A stretch of 64,000 bases of DNA from assembly GCA_033239005.1 (NCBI GenBank), contig BSQZ01000040.1, positions 6,143,599 to 6,207,598 on the forward strand. Reading direction: 5' to 3'. Both the position numbers and the translations under genes were made by a program. The notes beneath the pieces are model-generated. The model worked only from the letters and a program-made list of their open reading frames with translations. It did not search any database and was not told where the DNA came from. The first letter of the stretch is position 1. Each line of letters starts with the position of its first letter. Positions 1-12,719 of the stretch are shown one piece after another. This DNA is from Lamellibrachia satsuma. Its lineage: Eukaryota; Annelida; Polychaeta; Sabellida; Siboglinidae.

Positions 1-785
1 GGACGTGTCTCTAGGGTATTTAAGGCATAATCTCTTAGGTATTTAACGTTCTGGAAGCATTGTGAAGGTGGTCACTTGCCCCGCTACGTGGACAATTGGT
101 CTGCGATGTCCCACGTTGCTAGCAAGCGTTCGGTGCTCCTCACCTGTACCTGTAGATGTACGCGGTCTGCACACCGTATACACAAGCGAAAAAACAACGT
201 GTTTCGATCGCTCTGGCGACGCCAAAACAAATAAAATGTTAAGGTGTTGGTTGACATTTGACTAAGCCGTTTCTATAAGACGCACAACTGTTGCTAGGGA
301 AGTGTGATTTAGCTGTTGCTAGGGAAGTGTGATTTAGCTGTTACCGTACAGCAGTAACACTACATCGCTGCAGGTTGCTGGGTTGAAGGCAGCGAGAAAT
401 GTGGCACATTGTATGAACACAGACACTATTGAGAAGATTCTTCGCTTCACTTCACGACCTACATGAATACATGCATACATGCATGCATTCATACATACGT
501 ACGTACATACATACATGCATACATACATACATACACACATTCATAATAATAATAATAATAATAATAATAATTCCGTATCTTAATATAGCGCTTTTTAGCT
601 AACTAAATACCAATCAAAGCGCTTCACATTATGATGTGTTGACTAAATCTAAAATATAAATTCACTAAATACATAAGGTAAGATAACAACAAATAAGCTA
701 AGATAAATAAGTAAATAAGCTAAGATAAATAAGAACACATTACTATGACGTGTTGACCAAATCTAAAATATAGACTAATTCACCG
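1..785. other. Non-coding stretch with short repeats
   Basis: No convincing gene. A 25-bp unit (ctgttgctagggaagtgtga...) is directly duplicated at 288-312 and 313-337. A CATA-type microsatellite (about 461-540) runs into an AAT tract (about 542-571), followed by a short dyad (atatagcgctttttagct ... caaagcgcttcac, about 583-627). A roughly 36-bp sequence (tgttgacTaaatctaaaat...) recurs at about 635-666 and 752-783. This mix resembles the end of a short interspersed or MITE-like element, but no boundaries are clear. Confidence 0.5.
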
Positions 786-1030
786 TTACGCCAATGATCG
801 GTATTGACCTGCACGGTCCATTGTGGATATTTTAACCTTATCATATCTAACGACTAATGTTATCATTATCTCCAAGATGGCGGCAGGTGTTTCAGGTTGA
901 GTTTTTGCTCTCCACGTTTGCGTTATCTTATCAATGTGCACTCCACTCAGACGACCCACTGGTGTACCAGCAGGTGTGAGAACTGTTGCGGAGCCAACTG
1001 ATGCTAAATCAATGAGTTTTCGCTCCGATA
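786..1030 (-). CDS. Candidate terminal exon of an unrecognised host gene
   Basis: On the minus strand a plausible splice acceptor (tgcttttggcag, ending at 1031) precedes about 80 open codons starting VSERKLIDLASVGSAT and ending in a stop at 786-788. The frame stays open upstream of the acceptor to 1073 but lacks a good ATG. No domain is recognised; composition is mixed and not repeat-like, which is the only argument for coding. A perfect YY1-type motif (CAAGATGGCGGC, 873-884) lies inside it, so the same DNA could be a promoter or transposon 5' region read on the plus strand. Treat as a weak exon candidate. Confidence 0.2.
873..884 (+). promoter_or_regulatory. YY1-type motif CAAGATGGCGGC
   Basis: Exact match to the AAnATGGCGGC core bound by YY1 in animal promoters and in some retrotransposon 5' UTRs. 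No transcription start can be assigned from sequence alone. Confidence 0.3.
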
Positions 1031-1339
1031 CCTGCCAAAAGCAAGCAAACGAATTAGAACACTCCTGACGCAATGCAATATAACGGCACCGAGGCAGGCA
1101 GTCCAGTTGATATAGCCTAACTATTTTCGGTTTTTACATCTATAGATAATCTTGATTATCCAAATATACCCACCTTGCAGTCAAATCCAGTTACGCACAT
1201 CACTGTGTCTGATGATAATGTCATCGGGGTACAAAGAGCCACCAATGTAAATAAAACATGTGGCCCTGATAATTATATCAGGTGTAATCCTAAGTGAATG
1301 TGCCACATAATTAGTAGGTCCACTAATTGTACTTTTTAA

Positions 1340-2395
1340 CATCAGATTCGAAGCCGATGTTGTCCGGTGTACCACAAGGTTCACAAAGTGGCCCACTTCT
1401 GTTTATTATGTATATTAATGATCTCACTAATCATGTTGATTCATGTGAAATATCACTCTATCCTGATGATTCCAAACTGTTTAGAGACATTTCATCGATG
1501 ACTGATTATCAGTTGGTGCAGAAGGATCTGCACAATACGTACCTCTGGTGTGAGATCTGACATCTCAAATGTATTGCAGACAACTGCTGCATAATGACTT
1601 TCCGTAACAAAAAGAAAGGCTTATCGCATGACTACATTATCTTAAGTCAAACTCTACCCAGGATAACCGCTGTCAAAGATCTCGGAGTCACATTGACCGC
1701 TAATTTGAATTTTAAAGATCCTAATAGTCATAATGTCTCTAAAGCTTTTAAGATATGTGGTTTTATTAAGCGCGTTTGCACAACATTTACCGATGTAGAA
1801 GTTTTGCGATCCTTGTATATATTTCTAGTCAGAAACCAGTCGGAGGGTTTTGCAGTGTTATTTGGAATCCGTGACAACGTACATCAAGACAAATTAATAA
1901 AATATCTATGTTACAAATCCAGCATACAGTATTCCACTGACAATTTTTCTGCGCTTTGCCATAATTTTAGACTACCGTCCCTTCAACATCGTAGGCAAGT
2001 TGCAGATCTGATCTTTCTACATAAGTATGTGCACTCTCATCTAGGTTCGACTTATCTGGTAGGAAATATCCAATATCGTTTTACTTCGAGATATCTACGA
2101 AATTACACTCCTTTTACAATTTTTTTCATCACATTGTATCCAGCTGAACCCATTTCTGATATATCTATTGGAGCCAGTACGTCCAGATATGTAATTAAAA
2201 AACATTTATATGTATAATGTTAATGTATTAGCCTGCTATGTTAGTAATGTCGGTATTGTGTGGTTTTATACCCTTACTGTTTTTATTATTTATACGTATT
2301 ACTCATTATTGTTTTTATCAGTCCTGTTACTGGGTCTTCGGAACTGTTGGAGCTGAATAAAAAAATGCAATACAATACAATACAATACATACACA
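1340..2395 (+). pseudogene. Jockey/CR1-group non-LTR retrotransposon, 3' fragment (RT relic)
   Basis: A 5'-truncated retrotransposon. The RT palm is recognisable: LSGVPQGSQSGPLLFIMYIND (motif B region, from about 1369) then SLYPDDSKLFRD at about 1450-1480, where the catalytic FADD is changed to YPDD. A stop near 1558 breaks the frame. It resumes at about 1594-2217 with the RT thumb/C-terminal region (AVKDLGVTLTANLNF; later LPSLQHRRQVADLIFLHKY). The 3' end has a typical tail: gctgaataaaaaaatgc followed by repeats of aatac (about 2350-2392), merging into the microsatellite block. Expected family length is about 900-1000 codons, so only about one third remains. No TSD is visible. Inactive. Confidence 0.8.
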
Positions 2396-2405
2396 CATAC
2401 ATTCA

Positions 2406-2445
<40 letters not shown>

Positions 2446-2557
2446 ATAATATATATAATTATATATATATATATATATAATATATTATATATATAATATG
2501 TATAATAATATATAATATAATATAATATTATACATATAAACATATATACATACATAC

Positions 2558-2638
<81 letters not shown>

Positions 2639-2928
2639 CATACATACATGCCTATATACATACATACATATATCCACACATACAAACATATGTTCATATG
2701 CACATACATACATACATGCACATATGCCTACATACATACATACATAGTATACACATGCAAACATACATACATTACATACATACATACATACATACTTGCA
2801 TGCATACATACACATGCATGTGTTTGTATGCATGTATGTATGTATGTATGTATGGACGTATGTACATACATACATTCATGCATGTACTTATAAACATGCA
2901 TACATGGACAAATTGAAACACTGCGTTT

Positions 2929-2979
<51 letters not shown>

Positions 2980-3103
2980 TGTGCGTGCTTGCGTATGTTT
3001 TGTTGTGTGTGTGTGCGTGTGTGCGTGTTTGCGAGCGGTGGAGCGTGCGATTGTGCGCGTGTGCGTGTTTGTGCGCGTGTATGTGCGAATGTCTTGGTGT
3101 GTT

Positions 3104-3172
<69 letters not shown>

Positions 3173-3175
3173 ATT
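2396..3175. repeat. Compound microsatellite block (AT, CATA, GT)
   Basis: AT-rich and (AT)n tracts (about 2403-2633), then (CATA)n with CATG variants (about 2634-2920), then two GT tracts (about 2931-2975 and 3103-3171) separated by degenerate GT/GC sequence. All long open frames here are artefacts of two- and four-base periodicity. Confidence 0.95.
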
Positions 3176-3840
3176 AGTGCGTGCGCGCGCGTACGTGTTG
3201 CATGTCAGATCATGTGTTGGACAGTGATCAGCGCACATCAGTTACAAATCAAAGCATTGTTTGCCATAGCAGCAATAAAGCCGTATTTGGTAATTTTATA
3301 TTTTTAAGTCGGCAGAATGCTTTAAGCTGGCACAAGCCGCTTCTGATGTTTCCGAGGCGGACGATTTCCGTGTGAAGTCCTCAACCACGCGGTAAGACAG
3401 GCCGCGTGATGGCTTAGTCTGATGAAAATGCTGCACCATTGCATTATGGCTCATTAAAAAACAATTCTAACGAAACGCATTACACCTGTTTAAGTACCCG
3501 AACGCTTTTCCCGAAATAAGCGTCATTTGATGCGCGACTGCGGCAGGACGCACTCACATCGCTTCAGGCGATGTCGATAACTAATCATACGCGTATCTAC
3601 CGAATTTCTTAGAATAACGAACTTAACCTGTACACGTCTGCATAGTGTGTAGTATGTGGCCCAACCCAATGAACGTTATATGATCTAATGGATGTAACGT
3701 TATATGATCTAATGGATGTAACGGAATAAACCCTCGCAGAAAATCCAGAGTGGAGCCCCGAAGACAGTTTGATATCAACGATGCCATCATTCCTACAACT
3801 TATGCTGCTGAGCTGTTGCTACATGTAATGTATACGACTT
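3176..3840. other. Gene-free stretch
   Basis: No recognisable gene. A 24-bp unit (aacgttatatgatctaatgg...) is tandemly duplicated at 3672-3695 and 3696-3719. Confidence 0.5.
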
Positions 3841-4960
3841 AACCAGTTAGGTGGAGGAGGCACCCGACGACTGGGCAGTGGTCTCCATACTCTTCGCCCA
3901 GGTTGCACTGTATACGTCTCCACCAGTTAGGCGGAGGAGGCACCCGACGACTGGGCAGTGGTCTCCATACTCTTCGCCCAGGCTTGTATTGATTACGACT
4001 CCACCAGTTAGGCGGAGAGGAGGCACCTGGCGACTGGGCAGTGGTCTCCATACTCTTCGCCCAGGCTTGTATTGCATACGACTCCACCAGTTAGGCGGAG
4101 AGGAGGCACCCGACGACTGGGCAGTGGTCTCCATACTCTTCGCCCAGGCTTGTATTGATTACGACTCCACCAGTTAGGCGGAGAAGAGGCACCTGGCGAC
4201 TGGGCAGTGGTCTCCATACTATTCGCCCAGTTGTATTGATTACGACTCCACCAGTTAGGCGTAGGAGGCAACCGACGACTGGGCAGTGGTCTACATACTC
4301 TTCGCCCAGGCTTGTATTGATTACGACTCCACCAGTTAGGCGGAGAGGAGACACCTGGCGACTGGCCATACTCTTCGCCCAGTTGTATTGTATACGATTC
4401 CACCAGTTAGGCGGAAGAGGCAACCGACGACTGGGCAGTGGTCTCCATACTCTTCGCCCATGTTGTATTGTATACGACTCCACCGGTCAGGCGGAGAGGA
4501 GGGACCTAGCGACTGGGCAGTGGTCTCCATACTCTTCGCCCAGGTTGTATTGTATACGACTCCACCAGTTAGGCGGAGAGGAGGCACCTGGCGAATGGGC
4601 AGTGGTCTTCATACTCTTCACCCAGGTTGTATTGTATACGACTCCACCAGTTAGGGGGAGAGGAGGCACCTGGCGACTGGGCAGTGGTCTACACACTCTT
4701 CGCCCAGGCTTGTGTTTTATACGACTACACCAGTTAGGCGGAGAGGAGGCACCTGGCGACTGGGCAGTGGTCTCCATACTCTTCGCCCAGGCTTGTGTTG
4801 GATACGACTCCACCAGTTAGGCGGAGAGGAGGGACCTGGCGACTGGGCAGTTGTCTCCATACTCTTCGCCCAGGCTTGTATTGCCTACGACTCCACCAGT
4901 TAGGCGGAGAGGAGGCACCTGGCGACTGGGCAGTGGTCTCCGTACTCTTCGCCAAGGTTT
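3841..4960. repeat. 83-bp minisatellite, about 14 copies
   Basis: Head-to-tail units of about 80-83 bp, each beginning near accagttaggcggagaggag and containing gactgggcagtggtctccat and ctcttcgcccaggcttgtat. Small indels vary unit length. Reading frames on both strands are periodic by-products. The unit was not recognised as part of a known element. Confidence 0.95.
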
Positions 4961-5071
4961 ACAACCTAGAGAAGAAACTCCTGTGGCGCACACCATTGTC
5001 TTTCGAGAAGGATGTCGATGGGCCACAAAGTCCTGCTCTACTCTTTCAGCGCACTACGCCTAATCTTCCGC

Positions 5072-5300
5072 TGTGCGGACATAACGAGTCACCACAGCGA
5101 TGGTCATCTCCACTGCACAGTGACCGGCCTCCCGTCAAACAACGCTCTGTGGACATAGCGAGTCACCACAGCGATGGTCATCTCCACTGCACAGTGACCG
5201 GCCTCCCGTCAAACAACGCTCTGTGGACATAACGAGTCATCACAGCGATGGTCATCTCCACTGCACAGTAACCGGCCGCCCGTCAAACAACGCTCTGTGG
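5072..5300. repeat. 74-bp tandem repeat, three copies
   Basis: Units begin at about 5072, 5147 and 5221 and share cgagtcaccacagcgatggt and caaacaacgctctgtggaca. They lie 110 bp past the 83-bp array and are unrelated to it. Confidence 0.9.
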
Positions 5301-6185
5301 ACGCGATCCTCCCGTTACGATGGATCCCTCATTTGACAATGCAGTAAAAGCATAACCGTAAATTCATACTTACTCTTCAGAAGAGCCATCCCTTGGTAGA
5401 AACAATATGACATTAGCATCCCGTGCCAGCGATCTAGTGTGGACAAGGTAAACACTGTAAATCGTGGTTACTAGGACGACATTGAAGGTGACACCACTCT
5501 CGTCTCTAGTGTGGATCGAATTTGAGACTATTATTTTTATACATCATATGTATTTGTACATACAGTGCTGTATAGATTTCTATAAAATACACATAATTGT
5601 TGCCAACTGTGGAATATGACGAGTGAACGACAGATAGTAACACGTCAAGAAAGGCTGTTGAATAAGACTCGAACGAAACTGGGTATGACGAATATATTTT
5701 AAAAAAATGTGTTTTTGTGTGAGTGGGTGAGTGAGTGAGTGCGTGCGTGCGTGGGTGCATGCGTGCGTGTGCCTGACAACTCTCCGTCATTCGTGCGGAG
5801 TCTCCATCATTTTGACATTTACAAAAAAAAATGAATTTACGTCATATGATGTTCAAAGGACAACACATTTGTGATGAAATCATTTTTCTTTTTATTCTTA
5901 ACGATTCGTGCACATCCGTGAAAGCGTTCAATGCACAATCGTCCAGGTGCCAGGAAGTTGGGCTAATTTGGTAGTTAGTGTCTTCAGATTCCGATGATTA
6001 GTTGCGTAATCGATTGCCTTTTTAAAGAAATTCAGCAGAGAAAAAACGATAGTAGGTCCAGTCGCACGATAACAATAATATAGCATTTTTATAAGGGCTA
6101 ATTCCCACTATATGGATCGATGCGCTGTACATGGCATAACATAATATTCACATGGTATAAAATACTATTTGAATATAAAAACACA
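5301..6185. other. Gene-free stretch
   Basis: No feature beyond a short GTGAGTGAGT/GTGCGTGC low-complexity patch at about 5717-5770. Confidence 0.5.
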
Positions 6186-6336
<151 letters not shown>

Positions 6337-6574
6337 GAAAGCTAACTGTCGATATAAGTGGTAGATAAAGGCACAATAAATAAATAAATTAAATTACTTT
6401 AGAAATAAGTAAATTAAATAATATTTAGAAAACCTTAAAATTTAGTGAGAATGCTAATGCAAAATGAACGTCTATTACAAATAGTCCATCCATAGTGTCC
6501 ATCACACATTCTATTAATTTACATATATTTGATATTACTAATAAAAAGGTGAGTCTTTAAAGATTTTTTGAGCG

Positions 6575-7262
6575 TTTTTTTTAATTACGAATGTTTCCTG
6601 CCAATAAATTCCAAAGTCGAGACGCTGTTGTTCCAAATGCAGATTCACCAATGCTCTTCGTAGTGATGCATTGATTCAGTGTTGGCGCATAGTCCTTGCG
6701 TAGGCGCCCGTCAGGAGTTCGTATGTGTAACAGTTCGGACAAGTAAGTCGGCGCCAAACCATTGACGCATCGGTACGCCAACACTAGCACCTTGAGATGT
6801 ATTCGACTTGCTACCGGCAGCCAGTGTAAGCCCATTAAGACTGGTGTTATGTGATCGTGCCTACTGGTGCTCGTAATTAGTCTGGCGGTATAGTTCCGTA
6901 TTCGTTGCAGTCGAAATATCTGTGATGCCGGAAGGTTAACTAAGAGTGAATTACAGTAATCTAGGCGAGATGTGAAAAGTGCGTTTACAGCACTTTTGGT
7001 GGCTTCTGTTGTAAAATAGTGACGTATTGATGACAGTATGTGCAGATGATAGTTAAGCAGCACACACAGCTGTCACATGATGTGTCATCGTCAGATGTAG
7101 GTCCATATGAACTCCCAAGTTTTGTACACGGTCTACTGGTTAACGGATGTCAGCTCCAATGGTCATGGAGCAAACTCCATATAACTTGAGATTATGTTTT
7201 GATGTAAACATTATCATCTCAGTTTTGTCATCATTCAGCATCAGCACGCGAAGAGTCATCCA
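6575..7262 (-). pseudogene. Jockey/CR1-group RT relic (C-terminal half)
   Basis: Minus-strand reading from about 7262 gives CIREVRRWMTLR, VLMLNDDKTEMIMFTSKHN, an in-frame stop near 7138, then VQNLGVHMDLHLTMTHHV. A frameshift near 7050 leads into 6581-7063 with YHLHILSSIRHYFTTEATK, RLDYCNSLLVNLP, LHWLPVASRIHLKVLVLAYR and SAFGTTASRLWNLL. These are the conserved post-palm and thumb motifs of jockey/CR1-type RT. Everything upstream of the FADD-to-WM region is missing. In its place lies the 35-bp minisatellite, whose unit is this RT's own sequence. Inactive. Confidence 0.85.
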
Positions 7263-7800
7263 CCGTCTGACTTCCCTAATGCACTCTACCTAAACCACTG
7301 TCTGACTTCCCTAATGCAGTCTGAGTCATCCACCTTCTGACTTCCCTAATGCAGTCTGACTCATCCACTGTCTGACTACCTAATGCAGTCTGACACATCC
7401 ACTGTCTGACTACTCTACTGCAGTCTGACTCATCCACTGTCTGACTAACCTAATGCAGTCTGACTCATCCACTGTCTGACCACCCTAATGCAGTCTGACT
7501 CATCCACTATCTGACTACCCTAATGCGGTCTGACACATCCACTGTCTGACTACTCTAATGCAGTCTGACTCATCCACTGTCTGACTACCCTAATGCAGTC
7601 TGACTCATCCACTGTCTGACTTCCCTAATGCAGTCTGACTCATCCACTGTCTGCCTTCCCTAATGCAGTCTGACTCATCCACTGTCTGACTTCCCTAATG
7701 CAGTCTAACTCATCCACTGTCTAACTTCCCTAATGCACTCTACCTAAACCAGTGTCTGACTTCCCTAATGCAGTCTGAGTCATCCACCTTCTGACTTCCT
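7252..7800. repeat. 35-bp minisatellite derived from RT coding sequence, about 15 copies
   Basis: Units of about 35 bp containing catccactgtctgactaccc and taatgcagtctgact. On the minus strand the unit reads CIRxVRxWM, the segment with which the adjacent RT relic begins (7252-7290). The array is therefore an expansion of the retrotransposon's own coding DNA. Unit length is not a multiple of three, so the array cannot be coding. Confidence 0.93.
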
Positions 7801-7814
7801 AATGCAGTATGTGA

Positions 7815-8093
7815 GTCGTCTCCCTGTTTCCGCTTGGTCGACCGGCACAGTTGGATTGTAGGACGCATATAGCTGAATATGATAGTCGGACGAAGAAGAG
7901 AGTGGAACGAATACTGGCTAGGGAAGACGAAAGAATGGCTGGGGAAGAAGAAAGACTGGCTAGGGAAGACAAAAGACTGGCTAGGGAAGACGAAAGACTG
8001 GTTAGGGAAGACGAAAGACTGGCTAGAGAAGATGAAAGACTGGCCAGGGAAGTAGAAAAACTGGCCAGGGAAAATTTACATATGTCATTATAA
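7815..8093 (+). CDS. Heptad-repeat (LAREDER) reading frame, status uncertain
   Basis: The frame is open from 7815 to a stop at 8091-8093; the only ATGs are internal (first near 7933). From about 7905 it holds eight or nine 21-bp units encoding L-A-R-E-D-E-R variants (LAREDERMAGEEER, LAREDKR, LVREDER, LAREVEK). Leucine every seventh residue in a very highly charged background predicts a coiled coil or single alpha-helix. Variants are mostly in frame and conservative, with no stop. A 21-bp minisatellite would also keep one frame open, so this may be an exon (no clear splice sites) or a non-coding array. Function unknown. Confidence 0.35.
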   Translation, partial: VVSLFPLGRPAQLDCRTHIAEYDSRTKKRVERILAREDERMAGEEERLAREDKRLAREDERLVREDERLAREDERLAREVEKLARENLHMSL

Positions 8094-8099
8094 CAATAC

Positions 8100-8494
<395 letters not shown>

Positions 8495-9639
8495 ACCAAA
8501 CATATGTTGATGTTGATATTTATACAAACACAGACCCCTTTATGAAGGGGTGAGGCTAGGTTTTGTACGGCTGCACCGTCCCGGCTGTTATCCCTTTCCA
8601 AGTCTCCCTCCACTTGTCATCCCTCTTTACACAATCTTCCCATCTAAAGTGCGATCTGGTCTTCCCCTTTTCCTGCAGTCTCACTTTCTCTTTCTCTTCT
8701 TTCCGCCCAGTTGTTAGCGACAATACGAAGTTTCTGTTGCTGTTACTTTATCAGTGGCACCGTATCAAGACCATACATGCATGCCGGCGTTACACGTTAC
8801 ACGTTACACGTTACACGTTACACGCACGGATACAACCACCGACAAACATGCAGGAACGCCAGACCAAAATCAACAAATCGTAGTGTTAATGTAGAGGCTT
8901 AGAGGCAACCAAGCAACTTAACATCCAACAACATACACTTGCGTTAATATAAAGGACAACTAATATTATTTGTTTTACTTTTGATTGCAATATATGGAGT
9001 ATTGTACACTGAGTTCCCTGTACAATTAATGCATTCGTCTTAGTAAAACTGTAGTGCACACGTGTTTTACATTACATATTCCGGTTCAGATAATTAGTTG
9101 TTGGACTGGTAATTTTAAGTAATAATTATAACAACAACAACAATAACATCAATAATAATAATAATTACCTTCTATTGCTCGGAGGCGCAACAAAACATAA
9201 TAGAGAGGAGTAGCAACCATATTTAAGCGCCGAACGTCGACGCGAACTCTTACGCGTTCGCCAAAATCAGCGTTTACGCCAAATCCAGCGTTGACGTCTA
9301 GCAATACAGCATTAGCAAAACGCACAGGGAACGAACCTATGATCGACTCCCGCAGATATTTGTATTTTCGTCTGCAGTGACTGTCCATGAGTTACTTAGA
9401 GTAAATATGCATCTACGAAATACATAAATATACATGACTTGCATTATCGAAATACTTAACCTTTCTTTCAACTTTAATCGCAAGACGGCGGAACTTACAA
9501 CGCTTGAACGATCAATGAGAAACGTGACACGCAAGCACTGCTGATGTTAAGATCAGGCCAAAGAAACAAAAACAATGTTTCAAATCCTGTTATGCCTTAA
9601 CGTATGGTACAATGATATTAGCTATTAAAATTATTGTTT
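8495..9639. other. Gene-free stretch
   Basis: Contains a 7-bp tandem repeat (CGTTACA, about six copies, 8784-8824) and AAC/AAT-rich low complexity at 9128-9170. No gene recognised. Confidence 0.5.
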
Positions 9640-12458
9640 AAAAAACATTATACCATAACCTATGGTATGGAGTGAGCCGCCATAGGTGGTCGCAGGTTCC
9701 TGCGGAGGTTGACCATTCTTCCGCTGTGTTCTCCCGTCTTTGATTATTTGTAGTCGTTCCTGCTCGAAGTCTTGTAGACCAGTTTGACAAGTGTGACGCC
9801 GAAGAGGGCGATTTGTTGCTGTCGTTTCCCATGTTTTAAGGGGATGGAGCTGGACTTCAGCGTTGATTTTAGAACGTCATTGCATCTTTTTCTTTGGCTG
9901 CCTCTTGCTCGGCAACCTGTTTTCAGTTGGCCATAGAACAGCGCCCTGGGAAAGCGGTCATCAGTTATACTGACCAAGTGACTGAACAACAGGAGTTGTG
10001 CTCGTTTAATGTAGAACTTGATACCACACGTTCCGCATTGGTCTACTACTTCAGTGTTTGGCACCATATCTTGCCATGTGATGCCTGCTATCTGTCGGAG
10101 GCAGCGCGTGTGAAACTGATCTAGTCGTCTGGTATGTCGTCGATATGGGGATCATGCATCACATCCGTAAGGCAGGGTTGTAAGTACGACGGCACAATAC
10201 ACGTTGATTTTCGTGCTCAGGCACACGCCACATTGTTGCCAGAGGCGCTTGGTTAGTCTGCCTAAAGAAGCACTTGCCTTTCCAAGACGGACAGACATGT
10301 CATGATCACTCATTGCATTTTCGGACAACGTACTTCCCAGACAGGTAAATTTATCCACAACATTTCAAGGTGACGTTGTCAATAGTAATATTTGGTGGTA
10401 CATGATTGGTGTCAGGCTTTGATTGGAACATAACTTCAGTTTTCTTTAGACTGATTGTGAGTTCAAATCGGCGGGCTGCTTTCGCAAAAGGGTCGGTGGT
10501 TCTCTTTATATCGTTGATTGAGTGTGCAATGAGTGCACAGTCATCAGCAAACAGCAGGTCTCGGACAAGTAGTTCTGTAGTCTTGGTCCGTATTACGTCA
10601 ACAAACGTGTCTGGACAGCCGACGTTTGCTAACAGTTTCCAGAGCCCTGTTCTGTTGATTGAATAAAAAACTTTGGTAAGGCCTATGAAGACCATGTAGA
10701 GGTATTGGTTTTGTACGCGACACTTTTCTTGTATTTGCAGCATTGTGAAGATCGTGTCAGTAGTACCACGCCCTGGCCGCAAGCCACATTGACTCTCTGG
10801 TTGGACATTGTCGGCTGTATGGTGTGCCAGCCGATTTAGCATAATCCAGGCGAGTATTTTGCCAGCTATGCATAGTAGAGGTACCCCACGGTGGTTGTCG
10901 CAGATGGTTCTGTCACCCTTTCGCTTGTAGATATGTACAAGCGATGCGGGATGGATTTGCTGTCCGAGATGATGGTGAAGAGTTCGTCAAGTCGTTTAGT
11001 GAGGTTTATTCCTCCGTGTTTGTATATTTCTGCAGTAATTGCATCTGAACCCGCAGTTTTTCCACTTGTCAGTTTCTTTATTGCTTGAGTGGTTTCCGCG
11101 ATATTTGGACGTGCTTCTAGTTCATGGATGATTGGATGTTGTGTTACTTCATCGAGTCCTGTCAATGAGATGTTTGATGGTTAGCTTAGCAAATCATTAA
11201 AATATTCAGCCCATCGTTTGAGAATTTCATTTCGATCTGTAATACGTGTTGTTCCGTCGGCACTCACGAGTGGTGTCGCCCAACATGACTGGTTCCCATA
11301 CACTGCTTTGAGGCCGTCATAGAAACGTTTAGCGTCTTTCTGATCAGATGCTTGTTGAATTTCGCTAGCTATATCAGACCACTAGGCCTATTTCATAGCA
11401 CGTAGCCTGGCCTGTGCTTGCTGCTTGTAGTAAAGATAGAATGTTGCTTTCGATGGCGAATTCTTTATCCATGCGATATGTGAAATGTTCATGTTGTCGA
11501 TAATATTCATTGCCTCTGTGTCATTTTTTTCGAACTGCTTGCGCTGGGTAACACAGAGTATTTCATGGGTTGTTCCGTATAAGGGATCTCCCTGACGTGC
11601 CCATTCGGTATCAGCATCTGGTGCTGGTTCGGTGGTGTTAAGCTTTTCGCTAGTTGCTGTTGGATTGTTGCTGACTTGAGTTTTAAAACACCAAGCTTGT
11701 TTCGTGGTTTTGCACTATACCGGTGCCTGCTGGGTTGTACATTGAGGCACATTTGGCTTCTTGTCATTCTGTGATCAGACCAGCAGTCTGTGCAACGCAT
11801 GGCCCGTGTCTTTCTTACGTCATGGATGTCGCGTTGTCTGTTTATGATGTAGTCGATCAGATGCCAATTTTTGAGCATGGGTGCATCCATGATGTTTTGT
11901 ATTTTTCCGCTTGTTTAAAGAAGGTGTTTGTGATGACAAGTTAAAATTCAGCACACATTGTTAGAAGGAGGGACCCATTCGAGTTCTCATTTTCAAAAAC
12001 GCTGTGTCCGATGAATCTTATCCATGCGATGAGGTCGCTTCGTACTCGTGCATTGAAATCTCCTAGGAGAATCAGTTTGTCGTGGCGAGCTGTTTTACGA
12101 ATGATCGTTTTCAGATGTTCGTACAAACGTTCTTTTTCTTCGTCCGGGTAGGTCATGGTTGGCGCATATGCACTTATGATGTTGGCATGTCGATCGCCAG
12201 ATAACCTGATGCGAATTACCATGACCCGTTCGTGTATTCCTTTAAGCAAGGTGTCCATGTACCGGATATGAGTTGATTTTACCGCAAATCCTACACCGGT
12301 TTGTCTGGGTTAATTATTTTATTTGCCAATCCAGAAAAAAAGTGTAGCCGGCAGCCTTCTCGATAAGTTGTGATACGTCTGGTAGTCATGTTTCACCCTT
12401 CTCGATAAGTTGTGATACGTCTGGTAGTCGTGTTTCACTTAGAGCGGCAATGGTGAAG
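9640..12458 (-). pseudogene. RTE-like non-LTR retrotransposon, major part, decayed
   Basis: Read on the minus strand, conserved blocks appear in order. Endonuclease: IAALSETRLPD (about 12458-12425), then QTGVGFAVKSTHIRYMDTLL, IISAYAPTM and LILLGDFNARV (12300-11990). Linker: DIHDVRKTRAMRCTDCWSDH. RT: TTQAIKKLTSGKTAGSDAI, QCGLRPGRGTTDTIF, LLFADDCALIAHS (catalytic FADD intact, near 10530-10560), FTCLGSTLSENAM. C-terminus: DDRFPRALFYGQLKTGCR. Several stops and frameshifts separate them. A roughly 44-bp piece of the endonuclease (around 12356-12440) is tandemly duplicated. The N-terminal endonuclease segment is displaced to 16371-16430 by an element A insertion. The family is the RTE group often annotated as 'craniofacial development protein 2-like'. 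Inactive. Confidence 0.85.
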
Positions 12459-12719
12459 TGAAGTGAACGTTTATTCAACAAAAACAACAACATGATACAG
12501 ATGCATAGTATGGTGTGCTGCTATTGCTGCTGAAAGGACATAGCTGAAGTCATACGACTTATAAGGTGCTTTGCCCTTCTCAAACTAAATAAATGCAATA
12601 CAAGTAAAACATTAAGTACAAAATAGCATTCACAATTCACTTATACACTTATTACAGTGATGCTTGTGCTAATTATAAATTAACTAATTGACATAATTTT
12701 CACTTAAAATTTTATAAAT

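Noticed and set aside
1181..1396. Minus-strand frame with IGGSLYPDDIIIRHSDVRN
   Set aside because: Protein-like, but it overlaps the plus-strand RT relic and has no recognisable family or splice context.
2403..3307. Many overlapping 'proteins' of [12 protein letters not shown] and HTHTHT type
   Set aside because: Products of AT, CATA and GT microsatellites; open in every frame and without start or splice context.
3847..5232. Long reading frames on both strands across the 83-bp array (up to 221 codons)
   Set aside because: Periodic by-products of a tandem repeat; frames shift at unit indels and no domain is present.
7245..7800. CRISPR-like array (regular 35-bp repeats)
   Set aside because: No unique spacers; units are contiguous and match RT coding sequence, in an animal genome.
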